Shown piece after piece: positions 17,853 to 27,276 of a stretch of DNA of 64,000 nucleotides (within the stretch, counting starts at the first letter, position 1; every line of letters begins with the position of its first letter). This DNA is from Erysipelotrichaceae bacterium 66202529 (lineage in GTDB: Bacteria > Bacillota_I > Bacilli_A > Erysipelotrichales > Erysipelotrichaceae). The position numbers and the translations under genes were made by a program. The stretch lies in NCBI GenBank assembly GCA_017161075.1, contig CP046174.1, positions 2,852,001-2,916,000 on the forward strand, given 5' to 3'. The notes beneath the pieces were generated by a model. The model was not told where the DNA came from and made no database searches. It saw only the letters and a list, made by a program, of their open reading frames with translations.

Positions 17853-18722
17853 TTAATACCGCGGCTTTGCCTTTTGTATCATATCCACGATTTCCAGATA
17901 ATGCGCATAGCGTTCCTTACGGATCGTCCCGTCCTCGACAGCAGCTCGTATGGCACAATCCGGCTCATTGACATGAATACAGTCACGGAAGCGGCAATCC
18001 TGTGATACAGCCTGAAAGTCCAAAATACAGGCCGCAAGCTCAGAAATATTCATGCTTGTAAAATCCAGTGAGGAAAAGCCAGGCGTATCCGCTACCCATC
18101 CTCCGGCAATTTCATGCAGCTCACAGTGTCGTGTCGTATGCTTCCCTCTCCCCAGGGCCTTACTGATTTCCTGCGTTTGCAGATGGAAGGCGGGATCTAT
18201 GCGGTTTAACAGAGAGCTTTTCCCGGCACCGCTTTGTCCCGTCAACACACTGATATTCCCCTTCAGTGCCTGAACCAGAGCATCGCTGGCATAGCCCTTT
18301 CCACTCTGATATACCTCATAGCCGCTGTCGATATAATGCTGAATTTCCTCATGAATCGGATCATGCTCCGTAATGAGATCCAGCTTTGTGATACATAAGA
18401 CAGGACGTATTCCCGCATAGCATACGCTGAAAATCAAACGGTCGATCAATGTTGTTGAAAAATCCGGGTCCTTGCAGGACATGACGATGATTGCCTGATC
18501 CACGTTGGCAATGGATGGGCGAACGAGTGAATTTTTCCGTGGCAGAATTTTCTGAATACCGTTTTGATCCGCAAAGCGTTCAAATTCCACTAAATCCCCG
18601 ACAACCGGAGAGTGTGCCTTGCGCAGCTTTCCCATTGCCACGCACAACACGCGCTCATGCTCGGCAGTCAGTACCTCATAGCGGCTGGATACGATTTTAA
18701 TGATTCTTCCTGTCTCTGTCAT
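17853..18722 (-). CDS. rsgA: Ribosome small-subunit biogenesis GTPase RsgA
   Basis: RsgA checks late 30S maturation. The 289-residue protein has an N-terminal OB fold (residues 1-70) and a circularly permuted GTPase with G1 LTGQSGAGKSSL and G3 DTPGFSS. A C-terminal zinc site follows (DCRFRDCIHVNEPDCAI: Cys, Cys, His, Cys). It overlaps the start of the upstream kinase gene's stop by 4 nt (ATGA), so translation is coupled. PrkC is known to phosphorylate this GTPase in related bacteria, which fits the neighbourhood. Confidence 0.96.
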   Translation of the reverse strand: MTETGRIIKIVSSRYEVLTAEHERVLCVAMGKLRKAHSPVVGDLVEFERFADQNGIQKILPRKNSLVRPSIANVDQAIIVMSCKDPDFSTTLIDRLIFSVCYAGIRPVLCITKLDLITEHDPIHEEIQHYIDSGYEVYQSGKGYASDALVQALKGNISVLTGQSGAGKSSLLNRIDPAFHLQTQEISKALGRGKHTTRHCELHEIAGGWVADTPGFSSLDFTSMNISELAACILDFQAVSQDCRFRDCIHVNEPDCAIRAAVEDGTIRKERYAHYLEIVDMIQKAKPRY

Positions 18723-20452
18723 TCGTAGAACCGTATCGTTATAAAATTTGGATTTTCAATCTGCTGGACATATTCCGTTCCCTCACCAGGATCCACCTCT
18801 GTAACGATTCCTCTTTTTATGGTTTTCTTTTCTTCTTCACTTAAAGCATCATAGGAACGATTATCCTCTATCGGTTTCACGCCTGTCTTTTCTTTGATCA
18901 AAGCAAAAGCCTCCTCTGCCGTTTTGCCAACAACACCCTCGATTTTCCAGCTCATCAGCTGACTGACCGTTACATTTAATGTATATTCCTTATCCGGATC
19001 CAGCTTATCACCGACTTTCAAACCGCTTTGTTCCACGATATAGCCGGGATATGTGTTCGCCCGTTGCTCATAGGTGATTTTCAGCTTGATATTTGGATTC
19101 TTTTCATTCAATTCCTTCTCCACCTCATCCGGCAAGCGGTAGCTGTAATCCTTTACCACAAACCAGGTACCCCTGGATACGGTTAGCGTCAGCTTGGAGT
19201 TTTCACCGATTTCCTCTCCAGTGTTTGGTGATACACCGATGACATGATCTTTTTCCACATCATCGCTCAGCTCCCGTTTTATGGTGATGTTATCTTTTTT
19301 AAAGCCGCTGGAGGTAAGTGTCTGGATAGCTTCCTGCTGTGTTTGTGACGAAGACAGCTCAGGTACTTTAATCATTTTCTCTTTATCAAACATACCGCTC
19401 ATAAATACAAATGCCGCAGCACCAATCACACATAAGCCGATGATAACCGCAAGGATGATCTTCGTGATTTTTTTATTGGCAGAATCATCCTCTTCCTCCT
19501 CCACGATCGGCTCTACATGCTTTTTACGCACTTCTGTTTTCTTTGTCTGCTTTTGCTTTCGCTGCTCCATAACCATCGTCGGCTGCGGATGCTCTTCCTC
19601 AAATTCCAGCTTTTCAACATGGGCATATTCCGGAAGCAGACAGCGGTGCAGATCATACAGCATATCCTTGGCACTCTGATAGCGCAGCTTGCGGTTTTTC
19701 ACCGTGGCCTTAATGATGATATTTTCCACGGATTGCGGCAGTGTCGGATTAAAATCACGGACACTTGGAATTTCCTCCCGCAAATGCTTCATTGCAATCT
19801 GTACGGGATTGTCCCCATGAAAGGGAACACTGCCCGTCAACAGCTCATAAAACACGATTCCCAACGCATAAATATCCACCTGATTGCTCGGTGTCTCCCC
19901 CCGTGTCGTTTCCGGAGCCAGGTAATGCGCACTTCCCAAAACAGCATCGCTTTGTGTAAGCTGTACTGTATCATGTGCCAAAGCGATACCAAAATCGGTG
20001 ATTTTCACTGTACCATCATCCTTGACCAGAACGTTTTGCGGCTTGATATCCCGGTGAATAATATCATTTTCATGCGCATGCTGGACAGCACTTGTCAACT
20101 GAATCATGATATTCACAGCTTCCTCTTGATGCAGTGCCCCGCGCTGGGAAATCAACTGCTTCAGTGTACGTCCGCGTACGTATTCCATTACGATATAATG
20201 ACGGCCTTCAAATTCTCCGACATCATAAACATCCACGACATTGGGATGGTTCAGCTTACTGACCGCGTTAGCCTCCCGCTGAAAGCGCAGCAGTGTTACC
20301 GGATCCTTACTAAGCTCACCGCGCAGCACCTTGATTGCCACCTCACGGTTTAGGATGGTATCGATTGCGAGATACACATCTGCCATACCGCCTTCCCCGA
20401 GGGAGGACACGATCATATAGCGCTCCGCTATCATTTTACTGTTGTTATTCAC
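18719..20452 (-). CDS. prkC: PASTA-domain Ser/Thr protein kinase (PrkC/StkP type)
   Basis: The protein has 577 residues. The N-terminal eukaryotic-type kinase domain (about 10-270) shows LGEGGMADVYLA, HRDIKPQNVLV (catalytic loop) and DFGIAL. A basic linker precedes one transmembrane helix (IILAVIIGLCVIGAAAFVF, about 330-350). Outside the cell three PASTA repeats follow (about 357-577), which bind muropeptide or lipid II. I start at the GTG (20452) because an SD-like GGATGG is 8 nt upstream and the GTG overlaps the prpC stop (GTGAATAA). The ATG at 20464 has AGG abutting it with no spacer but remains possible. It is paired with its phosphatase PrpC. Confidence 0.96.
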   Translation of the reverse strand: MNNNSKMIAERYMIVSSLGEGGMADVYLAIDTILNREVAIKVLRGELSKDPVTLLRFQREANAVSKLNHPNVVDVYDVGEFEGRHYIVMEYVRGRTLKQLISQRGALHQEEAVNIMIQLTSAVQHAHENDIIHRDIKPQNVLVKDDGTVKITDFGIALAHDTVQLTQSDAVLGSAHYLAPETTRGETPSNQVDIYALGIVFYELLTGSVPFHGDNPVQIAMKHLREEIPSVRDFNPTLPQSVENIIIKATVKNRKLRYQSAKDMLYDLHRCLLPEYAHVEKLEFEEEHPQPTMVMEQRKQKQTKKTEVRKKHVEPIVEEEEDDSANKKITKIILAVIIGLCVIGAAAFVFMSGMFDKEKMIKVPELSSSQTQQEAIQTLTSSGFKKDNITIKRELSDDVEKDHVIGVSPNTGEEIGENSKLTLTVSRGTWFVVKDYSYRLPDEVEKELNEKNPNIKLKITYEQRANTYPGYIVEQSGLKVGDKLDPDKEYTLNVTVSQLMSWKIEGVVGKTAEEAFALIKEKTGVKPIEDNRSYDALSEEEKKTIKRGIVTEVDPGEGTEYVQQIENPNFITIRFYE

Positions 20453-21194
20453 GGTTATCACCATCCTGTTCTACGATGATGACACTCACATTGTCATAGC
20501 CTCCGGCAAGCAGTGCCTTATCGATCAAAAGACGAACCTTGTCCTCCACGCTGCGGGTGCTTTCCAGTATTTCACGAATGATTGTCTCACTGACATAGCC
20601 ATGCAGACCATCGCTGCAAATCAACAGAGCCTTGTAATCATTTTTAATTTTGTTGATATCAATACGTACAGAATCCCAGATACCAAGCGCATTGGTAAGC
20701 ATATTGCGATTGGGATGAATCGCTGCCTCCTCCTCGCTCAGCTCTCCCCGCTTCAGCATGTCCGCGATATAGGAATGATCCTCTGTCAGTGCCAGAAAAT
20801 CATCCGCATACAAGCCATAGGTACGGGAATCCCCGACATTGAATATATACGTGGTTGTTTCACATTTCAGGATGCCAACCAGCGTGGTACCCATCCCCTT
20901 TTGTTCCATATTACGGGTGGATTGTGTAAAAATCAAATCATTTGCTTCCTGTATGGTATCCTGCAGCCAGTGCTTGACCTGTACATCACTGCTGCATTTC
21001 TTCATTTTTAAAAAGCTTTCCTTCATATGCTCGATTGCCAAGTGACTTGCCACATCTCCGGCAAGTCCGCCGCCGATACCGTCACAGACAACAGCCAGCA
21101 GTGCATGCTCGCCGTTTTCCAGAAAGCAGATGCTGTCCTGGTTTTCCTTCCTACGAAGTCCGACATGACTCGCTCCATAATATCGCATACTCAT
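20445..21194 (-). CDS. prpC: PP2C-type protein phosphatase
   Basis: This is a metal-dependent Ser/Thr phosphatase that reverses PrkC phosphorylation. The 249-residue protein carries the PP2C motifs in order: HVGLRRKENQDS, VVCDGIGGGLAGDVAS (metal Asp), GMGTTLVG, FNVGDSRTYG, LICSDGLHGYV and GGYDNVSVIIV. The length is typical. Its ATG overlaps the rlmN stop by 4 nt with GGGAG just upstream, and its end overlaps the kinase start. Confidence 0.96.
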   Translation of the reverse strand: MSMRYYGASHVGLRRKENQDSICFLENGEHALLAVVCDGIGGGLAGDVASHLAIEHMKESFLKMKKCSSDVQVKHWLQDTIQEANDLIFTQSTRNMEQKGMGTTLVGILKCETTTYIFNVGDSRTYGLYADDFLALTEDHSYIADMLKRGELSEEEAAIHPNRNMLTNALGIWDSVRIDINKIKNDYKALLICSDGLHGYVSETIIREILESTRSVEDKVRLLIDKALLAGGYDNVSVIIVEQDGDNRE

Positions 21195-22246
21195 GACCGG
21201 CTCCCTTCCTGTTCTTTTTTCAAATGCTTTACGCGCAGCTGTCCGCAGGCCGCATCAATATCCGCACCATGCTCCTTGCGAATCGTACAGCGGACACCCT
21301 GCTTCATCAGTGCATCATAAAACACCATCGCATGGGCGTGATCCACTCCCTGAAATCCATTTTCATCCACTGCATTGTAGGGAATGAGGTTCACATAGGC
21401 ATTCAGACCCTTTAACAGGCGGGCAAGCTGTGCCACATGCTCCTTCTGATCATTGACACCACGCAGAAGAATATATTCAAAGGTCAGCCTGCGGTTGTTT
21501 TCTCTTGCATAATACTGTATGGCTTCCATCAGCTCCTCCAGCGGATAGGCGCGGTTAACCGGCATCAGACGATCGCGCAGCTCATTGTTTGGCGCATGCA
21601 GAGAGATAGCCAGATTGTACTGGGTATGCTCCTTGGCAAATTCGTAGATTTTCGGAACAACGCCACAGGTGGATATGGTAATATGGCGGGCACCGATACC
21701 AAGTCCTCGGTCATGGTTGACAGTTGAAAGAAAATTCATCACATTATCGTAATTGTCAAACGGTTCCCCCGTTCCCATCACAACGATATGACTCAAGCGG
21801 TCATCAAAGGTATCCAGATCACGCTGTACATACAGTACCTGGGCAACCATTTCCCCGCTTGTCAGGTTTCTTTTTTTCTTCGTCAGACCACTGGCACAGA
21901 AGGCACAGGCCATATTACAGCCTACCTGGGAGGTAACACAAATGCTCTTGCCATAATCAAACTGCATCAGCACGCTTTCTATCAAAGAGCCATCCTCCAG
22001 TGCGAACAGATATTTCGTCGTTCCATCACTCGCCACCTGTTTGTCACGCAGTTCAAGAGGAGTCAGGGAAAACTGCTGCTTCAGCGTTTCTCTGGTATCC
22101 TTGGAGAGATCACTCATGTCATCTATGCTGACTGCACGTTTCCGGTACAGCCATTGAAAGATCTGATGTGCGCGGAATTTTTTCCAGCCCTGCTCCAGAG
22201 CCATATCGCCCATCTGATCATATGTAAAATCATATAAACTTTTCAT
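21191..22246 (-). CDS. rlmN: 23S rRNA A2503 / tRNA A37 methyltransferase RlmN
   Basis: RlmN is a radical SAM enzyme that methylates C2 of adenosine 2503 in 23S rRNA and A37 in some tRNAs. The 351-residue protein has CNMACAFC (the CxxxCxxC cluster motif) in a context typical of the family (QVGCNMACAFCASGLTKKKR), GTGEPFDN, and the C-terminal Cys of AACGQLR needed for the methyl-Cys mechanism. The ATG at 22246 gives the usual length and has GGATACGGTG upstream; the longer frame to 22303 lacks a ribosome site. It is the first gene of the operon running to thiN. Confidence 0.95.
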   Translation of the reverse strand: MKSLYDFTYDQMGDMALEQGWKKFRAHQIFQWLYRKRAVSIDDMSDLSKDTRETLKQQFSLTPLELRDKQVASDGTTKYLFALEDGSLIESVLMQFDYGKSICVTSQVGCNMACAFCASGLTKKKRNLTSGEMVAQVLYVQRDLDTFDDRLSHIVVMGTGEPFDNYDNVMNFLSTVNHDRGLGIGARHITISTCGVVPKIYEFAKEHTQYNLAISLHAPNNELRDRLMPVNRAYPLEELMEAIQYYARENNRRLTFEYILLRGVNDQKEHVAQLARLLKGLNAYVNLIPYNAVDENGFQGVDHAHAMVFYDALMKQGVRCTIRKEHGADIDAACGQLRVKHLKKEQEGSRS

Positions 22247-22570
22247 TTTATCACCGTATCCTATTTTACCATAGATTTCATGAAGGAACCAAGGAGTTTC
22301 CATTTCTTAATAAAGTTTTCAGAATCCTATGCTATGGAGGGGAATGAAATTCACTTAGAAGGCAGAAAGGAAGGATACCATGATTTATGAAAAGTGGCTC
22401 ATATAACAGGGGCAACTGTTAGGCAGCTGCATGTATTTGAGATTGAATAAGTAAACTCTTTTCTCTTTCTATTTTTCTTTTTTTATTCATGATGGAAATA
22501 AAAAATTTTTATTTTTTTTCGGAGTTTTGCATATTTTCTTCGTATGTAAGTATGTAGGAGGTTCATCGGT

Positions 22571-22726
22571 ATGCAGAACACTTACTTCATGCACCAGGTG
22601 AAAGGAGGAAGGATGGAATATATGTTCTGGATTCTCATGGCACTGATTAGCATTACACCATAAGTGCTGCGGAAGCTAGGAAACATCTTGTACATCATTC
22701 TGAAATATAGACGGCGGCATAAGTAG
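22571..22726 (+). pseudogene. Tiny membrane-peptide ORF with an internal stop (possible type I toxin remnant)
   Basis: From the ATG at 22571 (or 22613, same frame, with AAAGGAGGAAGG upstream) the frame encodes a hydrophobic segment (MEYMFWILMALISITP) and meets TAA at 22661. The same frame then continues for 20 more codons (LRKLGNILYIILKYRRRHK) to TAG at 22724. A short transmembrane helix followed by an Arg/Lys tail is the shape of type I toxins of Gram-positive bacteria. I read it as a toxin-like gene broken by one nonsense change, or as a 30-residue peptide. It is too short to assign by family. Confidence 0.4.
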
Positions 22727-22840
22727 ACAGATTTCTCAGTATGGTAGATACATAGATACTGGGATGATACTGCAGCGGGAAGGAGGTGTAACTGCCATTT
22801 CATTTTCATAACTCCTGGATTTGGTACCTCTTACAACGTC

Positions 22841-22883
22841 AAAAGGGACAGAGTCACGTTTGCGAGTACTCTGTCCCTTTCTT
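22841..22883. terminator. Perfect 13-bp hairpin downstream of the tiny ORF
   Basis: AAAGGGACAGAGT and ACTCTGTCCCTTT are perfect inverted copies around a 14-nt loop. CTT follows on the plus strand and TTTTGACG on the minus strand. It probably ends the short plus-strand transcript. A second small stem (GGCC-TTTC-GGCC) follows. Confidence 0.65.
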
Positions 22884-23180
22884 GCGGCCTTTCGGCCTCT
22901 GGATTTGGCGTCCTTATTATAAAATATTCCTGATGCTACTTCAACGTTTTTATTATTTTCATAATAAAATTTTTTTATCGTATAGAAGATTGCAATTTTT
23001 TCAGTCATATATATTTTTGTGTTTATATACATATACCAGTATTTATCGTTCTCTTTACGCATTCCCTAACAAGGTTGACTGCATGCGGGAAGACACAGGC
23101 TATACAGTGCTTGCTCTGCTTGCAGTAAAGATAAATTTTGTGATTTATACAGGTGTATCAAAATGCATGTAAGGTGATTA

Positions 23181-24512
23181 TTATAAGCCACTGACAGAAA
23201 GAGATGTAAACAATATGCTCGGGGATCCGATAGAGCTTGCATTCAGCTTGCCATCATTACCCAGCATTGCGATATCCTTCATGGCATCCAGGAAGTTTCC
23301 GGCAATCGTAATCAGATTCACTGGACGAAGCTTTTTTCCATCCTTTACATACCAGCCCTGTGACTGCAAAGAAAACTCCCCAGTCATCGCATTCAATCCT
23401 GCATGAAGTCCGGTAATTTCTGTAACGATGATGCCCTCTTTCATTGAAGCAATCATATCCTCAACGCTGGCATTTCCGTTTTCAATATACAGATTACTTG
23501 GCGCAATCCCCACATTGGAGGCATAGCCTGCCTTAAACCCGTTTCCTGTTGACACAGCGTTCATCAGCTTCGCAGATTTCAGATTATGCAGATAGTTTTT
23601 TAATACCCCCTGCTCCACCAGTGTTTTTTTCCTGCAGGCAACACCTTCATCATCAAAGCTTCTGGAATTATAGCCATCCTCCATGAGAGGATCATCCACA
23701 ATCGTGATAATGTCACTGAATATCTGCTTTCCCATACTGTCATTCAAAAGAGAAATCCCCTTATACGCACTCTCGCCGTCAAACATACCGCTGAATGCCT
23801 GCAATAAATCAGCCATTGCCTCTTTATCGATCAGCACCGGGTACGCTGCACTTTTTACGCTTTCACCATGCAGCTTGGCAAGCACCTTCTGACTTAACCC
23901 CTGCGCAAATGCGAAGGCGTCTATATCAGATGCATCATACAGATACCGCCAGTCACTTGCGATTTTTGTATCCTCGCCATCCTTTGCCATAACGGAAGCA
24001 CTGATAAAGGCAATATGCTGTTCGTCATGCAAATGAACTCCCTTTGTATTGTCAATGGAAATTTGAACATCCACCTCACCATAGCTGGTGTTCATGACCT
24101 GGGATATTCTGGCATCCGATTCCTGCAGCTGCTTTTCAATATCCTTCAGAAGCTGAATTTTTTCCTCATCCTGCTGCTCTTTAATGGTACAGGTACGCTG
24201 GTTGAGCTGCGGGTAGGAAGAATCCCCTGCATATATTTCCACTTCATCTTTACAGGTAATCGCCTCTGCGTTTTCCTTTACCTGTTGCAGTGCATACTCC
24301 ATCAGGCTGTCATCATCCTGTTCAAGAAAGCAAAGCCCTATATTGCCGGCATACATACCGCGTAAGGAAATACCGTTGCACTCACTGATCGTATAGCTGT
24401 CAACGCTTCCCTCATATAAACGAATGGAGGTGGATCTGCTTTTCTGTTCATAGATTTCCAAATCCTCAATTCCCACATCCCCTGCTGCCTTCAGCCACAG
24501 CTCCTTATGCAT
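23181..24512 (-). CDS. pmbA: TldE/PmbA family subunit of the TldD-TldE metalloprotease
   Basis: The protein has 443 residues and is the non-metal partner of TldD. It shares the family fold: an N-terminal EIYEQKSRSTSIRLYEGSVDSY region and C-terminal glycine-rich segments (TGNGFKAGYASNVGIAPSNLYIENG, ITGLHAGLNAMTGEFSLQSQGWYV). It lacks the HExxxH motif, as expected for TldE. TldD/TldE degrades unfolded peptides and trims ribosomally made peptides such as microcin B17. The ATG at 24512 has GGAGG 8 nt upstream and overlaps the tldD stop by 8 nt, so the subunits are translationally coupled. The peptide locus lies 3 kb away. Confidence 0.92.
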   Translation of the reverse strand: MHKELWLKAAGDVGIEDLEIYEQKSRSTSIRLYEGSVDSYTISECNGISLRGMYAGNIGLCFLEQDDDSLMEYALQQVKENAEAITCKDEVEIYAGDSSYPQLNQRTCTIKEQQDEEKIQLLKDIEKQLQESDARISQVMNTSYGEVDVQISIDNTKGVHLHDEQHIAFISASVMAKDGEDTKIASDWRYLYDASDIDAFAFAQGLSQKVLAKLHGESVKSAAYPVLIDKEAMADLLQAFSGMFDGESAYKGISLLNDSMGKQIFSDIITIVDDPLMEDGYNSRSFDDEGVACRKKTLVEQGVLKNYLHNLKSAKLMNAVSTGNGFKAGYASNVGIAPSNLYIENGNASVEDMIASMKEGIIVTEITGLHAGLNAMTGEFSLQSQGWYVKDGKKLRPVNLITIAGNFLDAMKDIAMLGNDGKLNASSIGSPSILFTSLSVSGL

Positions 24513-25905
24513 GTCCCTTACCTCCTTCACTGCCGCCGACTGTCATTTCACTGACACGTATTGCCGGCTGTCCAACATCTGTCGGAATACTGCCGCTGGT
24601 TGAACCACACATACCCTGGGCACGTTTCAGGTTTCCTGCGACACGGTCAATTTTCAATAAGGTATCCGAACCGTTTCCGATAAGGGTTGCGCCCTTTACC
24701 GGATGTGTGATTTTTCCATCCTCAATCAGATATGCCTCGCGCACTGCAAAGTTAAAATCACCGGTTGGCTGTACACTGCCGCCTGCCATCGTTTTGGCAT
24801 AAAGACCGTATGGTGTTTCCTTTATCATATCCTCCAGCTGATCCGTTCCGTTTAAAAGGAAGGTGTTCGTCATTCGGGATGTTGTTTCATATTGATAGGA
24901 TTGCCGTCTTGAGGAAGCAGTAGATGGCATATGTAGACGGCGTCCATTCAGAGTGTCTACCAAATAGCTTCTTAAAATCCCCTTTTCGATCAGTACTGTA
25001 CGACGGGTAAAATTTCCCTCATCATCGATGTTTGCACTTCCCCATGCATTCGGAATTGTGCCGTCATCAACCGCTGTTACACACTCACTTGCGATTTTCT
25101 GTCCGAGCTTTCCTGCAAAATTGGATTGATTTTTCGCTACGCCGCGGGCTTCCAGCGAATGTCCGCAGGCCTCATGGAAGATAACTCCGCCAAAGCCGTT
25201 GTCGATAATGACCGGCATGACACCGCTTGGACATGGTTCGGCATACAGCATCGTCATTGCAATACGGGCTGCCTCTTTCCCGATTTCCTCGGGCTTGTGC
25301 GTTTCATAAAATTCCATTCCCTCACTGCCGCCGGGAGAACAGCTTCCCGTTTCCCGCAATGCACCATCCTCAGCGACAGCAGATACCGCCATTCTTGTAC
25401 GAATGCGCACATCCCGGATGTATTTCCCTTCCGAATTGGATATTGCCACGTGCTGCTCATCATCCTGATAGTTTACAATCGCCTTTTTAACGTGTTCATC
25501 ATAAGCGCGGGCAGCTTCACTGGCACGCTTCATAAGCGTCACTTTCTCCTTCAGCGGCGTATCCTTTGGAATACAGCGTATCGGATGCGCATTTTCATAA
25601 AAGACCTCCTGCAGCTGCACCTTGCTTGCTGTCTTTTTCTGTTCACCAAGGCTGGCCGCAAGCTTTCCTGCGAACTGCTTCAGATTTTCTTCTTCTGTAT
25701 CATTGGTGTATCCGTATACGGATTCCAAGCCATGATAAATCCGCAGACCCAGGCCGTAACGGATTCCGCTGTTTGTACTTTCTACATCGTCATTCAGCAT
25801 GGAAATTCTCGTACTGTAATTGGTTTCTTCAAAGATTTCCGCAAAATCACCTGCGGTACTGCAGGCAATTTCCAGTACGGTTTCCAGTATGTTTTTCTCT
25901 AACAT
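24505..25905 (-). CDS. tldD: TldD metalloprotease subunit
   Basis: The protein has 467 residues. The zinc-binding motif HEACGH is seen in GVIFHEACGHSLEARGVAKN (about residue 245), and the conserved end MCGSTSGSIPTDVGQPAIRV is present. TldD carries the active metal site inside the TldD-TldE dimer, so substrates must be thin, unfolded peptides. The ATG at 25905 has AGAGGTGA 6 nt upstream; the ORF extension to 25959 lacks a ribosome site. It is the first gene of the pair, and its promoter should lie in 25906-26131, a short gap with no other feature. Confidence 0.94.
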   Translation of the reverse strand: MLEKNILETVLEIACSTAGDFAEIFEETNYSTRISMLNDDVESTNSGIRYGLGLRIYHGLESVYGYTNDTEEENLKQFAGKLAASLGEQKKTASKVQLQEVFYENAHPIRCIPKDTPLKEKVTLMKRASEAARAYDEHVKKAIVNYQDDEQHVAISNSEGKYIRDVRIRTRMAVSAVAEDGALRETGSCSPGGSEGMEFYETHKPEEIGKEAARIAMTMLYAEPCPSGVMPVIIDNGFGGVIFHEACGHSLEARGVAKNQSNFAGKLGQKIASECVTAVDDGTIPNAWGSANIDDEGNFTRRTVLIEKGILRSYLVDTLNGRRLHMPSTASSRRQSYQYETTSRMTNTFLLNGTDQLEDMIKETPYGLYAKTMAGGSVQPTGDFNFAVREAYLIEDGKITHPVKGATLIGNGSDTLLKIDRVAGNLKRAQGMCGSTSGSIPTDVGQPAIRVSEMTVGGSEGGKGHA

Positions 25906-26131
25906 AACGTCACCTCTCATCTGTTCATCATTATACGCCTTTTGCAGGAGCATTTGCAATCAAAAGGAGATGGGGATGCTTGCGATTCCCCGAAAATGCA
26001 GATGATTGAGAAGAAGACGATTCTTCATTTCTGTATACTTCTCACGCTTTTTCTTACTATATTCCCAATCCAGGTTTTTTTTAAAGTTATCATTTATCAG
26101 TGAATTAGCTCGCAGTTCAATATTCTATTCA

Positions 26132-27001
26132 TCACTCTTCATTGCGCTTTCCAGAAGCAAACTCTCCAGGATTCACGTCAATCACAACCCGCTTTGGCAG
26201 GATCAGGGCATCCTCATGCTGACAGCGCCAGCGTTCCTGCGCAGTTCTTCCATCCATGGTATCGCCATCCCGTATGACATCTTTTCCGGATGTATACAAA
26301 TAGGATGCAAAATTATACAAATACCGGACTATAAAATTCACATCCAGATCATGGAAATGGCATTGCAAATCACAGAGACCAAGTGCGGTAAATCCGGTGG
26401 TATCCACAACCTTATCCTGGCTATCCATGATGTTAAACAGACGCACATTCACACCGCCATCCAGAAAATGGAGAGCCGGATCACTCCAGCCGCTGCTTAT
26501 CCATGCAGCTCTGGGAACAATTTTCCCTGCATGAGGCCAATACATGGCGATTGCCTCCGGATAGATTTCCATCATGATATCCGCAAAGACTGCCAGTATT
26601 TCACAACGCTTGCGCAAAGGAAGCCCGCCAGCCATGAAATCAGAGAACATGATCTCATACTGACAGCTTTTAAGCAGTGCATCCACATCCTCACATGTCC
26701 AGCATTGCTGCAACACCATATCTGATAACGTCGTTTTGTCAAATACAATCGGCTGCGTAATCAAGAGCTGCGATGGTACCTTTATCTCATCCTTATAGGT
26801 TACCTTATGATCCGTTAGTGCATAGGAATACATACCATTTTGTTCCACGACGGTGTCCACATTGTTAAAGCGTTGAAGCAGCAGCTCCAGAATCTTGTCA
26901 TTACGGATTTCAACAGGCTCCTTTAACAACAGCTTTATATAATATACATTTGCAAAATCCTCCATGAAGGCATCCATGGAAATACTTTTTCTATCTTCCA
27001 T
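26132..27001 (-). CDS. DUF4261-like hypothetical protein
   Basis: The 289-residue soluble protein has no signal peptide or membrane segment. The second half contains MYWPHAGKIVPRAAW, GVNVRLFNIMD, and a C-terminal stretch with FIVRYLYNFASYLYTSGKDVIRDGDTM, which I associate with the DUF4261 family (moderate certainty). The function is unknown; members often sit among stress or toxin-immunity-like genes. AAAGGAGA lies 5 nt before the ATG. It is a single gene; 275 nt follow before the ABC genes, with nothing else visible. Confidence 0.7.
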   Translation of the reverse strand: MEDRKSISMDAFMEDFANVYYIKLLLKEPVEIRNDKILELLLQRFNNVDTVVEQNGMYSYALTDHKVTYKDEIKVPSQLLITQPIVFDKTTLSDMVLQQCWTCEDVDALLKSCQYEIMFSDFMAGGLPLRKRCEILAVFADIMMEIYPEAIAMYWPHAGKIVPRAAWISSGWSDPALHFLDGGVNVRLFNIMDSQDKVVDTTGFTALGLCDLQCHFHDLDVNFIVRYLYNFASYLYTSGKDVIRDGDTMDGRTAQERWRCQHEDALILPKRVVIDVNPGEFASGKRNEE

Positions 27002-27276
27002 ACATTCTCCTTTTATCTAAAAAAGTACACAGTACGGTTGTCCGTATACCCGTACTTCCTGTATCAATAGCTCCAGTATACCGTATTTTGTTTCTCTTTT
27101 ACATAGATATTTGTAATCCTTATTTATGTCTGTAAAAAAAGCTAATACAGTTTTTTTCTTGTTTCAGCTTTTCAAATTTATTTAAAGGTTAAATTTTAGC
27201 GAAGATACTGTGTAAATTTATCTGAATATAAGTCGCTAAAAAAATGATTTTAAGAAATTTCAATGCCTTTGTTTTT

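Larger units (their letters stand above)
22247..23180. other. Long gap between rlmN and tldE
   Basis: These 934 nt hold no standard gene. They do hold a plus-strand leader resembling the one upstream of the Rpn gene (from about 22520), two strong ribosome sites (TAGGAGG at 22554 and AAAGGAGGAAGG at 22601), the short ORF at 22571 and a 13-bp perfect hairpin at 22842. The rlmN promoter must be near the left end. The right half (22900-23180) is AT-rich and otherwise featureless. Confidence 0.6.

Noticed and set aside
22736..23062. Minus-strand ORF of 108 codons in the rlmN-tldE gap
   Set aside because: It translates straight through the 13-bp perfect hairpin, has no ribosome site, and its amino-acid text looks random.
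26006..26725. Plus-strand ORF opposite the DUF4261-like gene
   Set aside because: No ribosome site; the minus-strand gene has better coding character.
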